Both the position numbers and the translations under genes were made by a program. A stretch of 5,464 nt of DNA, taken from positions 1 to 5,464 of the forward strand of contig JAUVYU010000067.1 in the NCBI GenBank assembly GCA_030602935.1. Direction: 5' to 3'. Below, one piece after another: positions 5,302-5,464 of this stretch. Origin of the DNA: Candidatus Bathyarchaeota archaeon (GTDB lineage: Archaea > Thermoproteota > Bathyarchaeia > TCS64). Every line of letters begins with the position of its first letter. The stretch's first letter is position 1. Below the pieces are notes generated by a model. The model had not been told where the DNA came from. It saw only the letters and a program-made list of their open reading frames with translations, and searched no databases.

Positions 5302-5464
5302 CTAGTCGATGACCCCTCTCTCGCGGAGGGTCATGAGCCCCTTCTCGGCCAGCCTGTAGTCGTATCCGTGGACCCGTCCGCGGGTCCTCCGGGTCGTGTA
5401 GCCGTCCTGGTGGAGCTTCTGGATGGTCCTCTGGATGCTGTTGTACCTCGCCCCCATCTTCATC
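5302..5464 (-). CDS. Winged-helix DNA-binding protein, C-terminal end (5' part outside window)
   Basis: The last 53 residues of a minus-strand gene, ending in TAG. The visible part holds the recognition helix (YNSIQRTIQKLHQDGYTTRR), a basic beta wing (RTRGRVHGYDYRL) and AEKGLMTLRERG, the layout of MarR/PadR-like and related archaeal winged-helix regulators. The ATG at 5463 is unlikely to be the start, because the recognition helix begins right after it and the preceding helices would be missing. The stop lies 116 bases before the thyA ATG on the same strand, with a dyad between them, so a role in controlling thyA is plausible. The exact family cannot be decided from this fragment. Confidence 0.72.
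   Translation of the reverse strand, partial: MKMGARYNSIQRTIQKLHQDGYTTRRTRGRVHGYDYRLAEKGLMTLRERGVID

Noticed and set aside
4424..5305. Open frame of 293 codons on the + strand opposite thymidylate synthase
   Set aside because: It mirrors the thyA frame and has a repetitive Val/Leu/Gly/Asp composition with no family features; the minus strand carries all the catalytic motifs.

Overview
The window looks archaeal. The evidence is a PorB-type 2-oxoacid:ferredoxin oxidoreductase subunit, a small archaeal (methanogen-type) thymidylate synthase, a class II tRNA-Leu without an encoded CCA, T-rich terminators and TATA-like boxes about 25-30 bases upstream of gene starts. AGG/AGA-rich arginine use, strong GC3 and a non-pyrrolysine MttB-family protein would fit a Bathyarchaeia-like or related Thermoproteota/Asgard-type lineage. 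That placement is a guess; the domain-level call is firmer.

Layout. 1-831 (+) is the C-terminal part of a pyruvate (2-oxoacid):ferredoxin oxidoreductase beta subunit, cut by the window edge. 900-982 (+) is an intact tRNA-Leu(CAA). 984-1296 is an AT-rich stretch with no convincing gene, carrying three copies of a short CATACCAAAA-type repeat. 1297-1379 (+) is a second, damaged copy of the same tRNA-Leu: its 3' half is almost identical (49/50 bases from the anticodon on), while its 5' half has drifted and lost pairing. 1412-2866 (-) is an MttB/COG5598-family methyltransferase read without any in-frame UAG. 2867-3183 is an AT-rich divergent promoter region. 3184-4344 (+) is a saccharopine-dehydrogenase-family NAD(P)-dependent oxidoreductase resembling lysine 6-dehydrogenase. 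4469-5185 (-) is thymidylate synthase, preceded by an 8+8 inverted repeat (5211-5233) that overlaps its probable core promoter. 5302-5464 (-) is the C-terminal end of a winged-helix DNA-binding protein.

How the pieces may work together. The divergent MttB-like methyltransferase and the amino-acid-dehydrogenase-like enzyme share one upstream region and could form a small catabolic unit: removal of a methyl group from a quaternary amine or N-methylated amino acid, then oxidation of the product. No corrinoid protein or corrinoid:carrier methyltransferase lies in the window, so this is inference. The winged-helix protein and thymidylate synthase lie on the same strand, and the dyad between them is a natural candidate operator for that regulator.

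Most worth a second look: the tRNA-Leu/pseudo-tRNA pair, whose near-identical 3' halves resemble the footprint of tRNA-targeting integration; the dyad in front of thymidylate synthase; the in-frame, coding-like extension after its UAG stop; and the substrate of the MttB-like/dehydrogenase pair. I did not find a clearly new multi-gene system.
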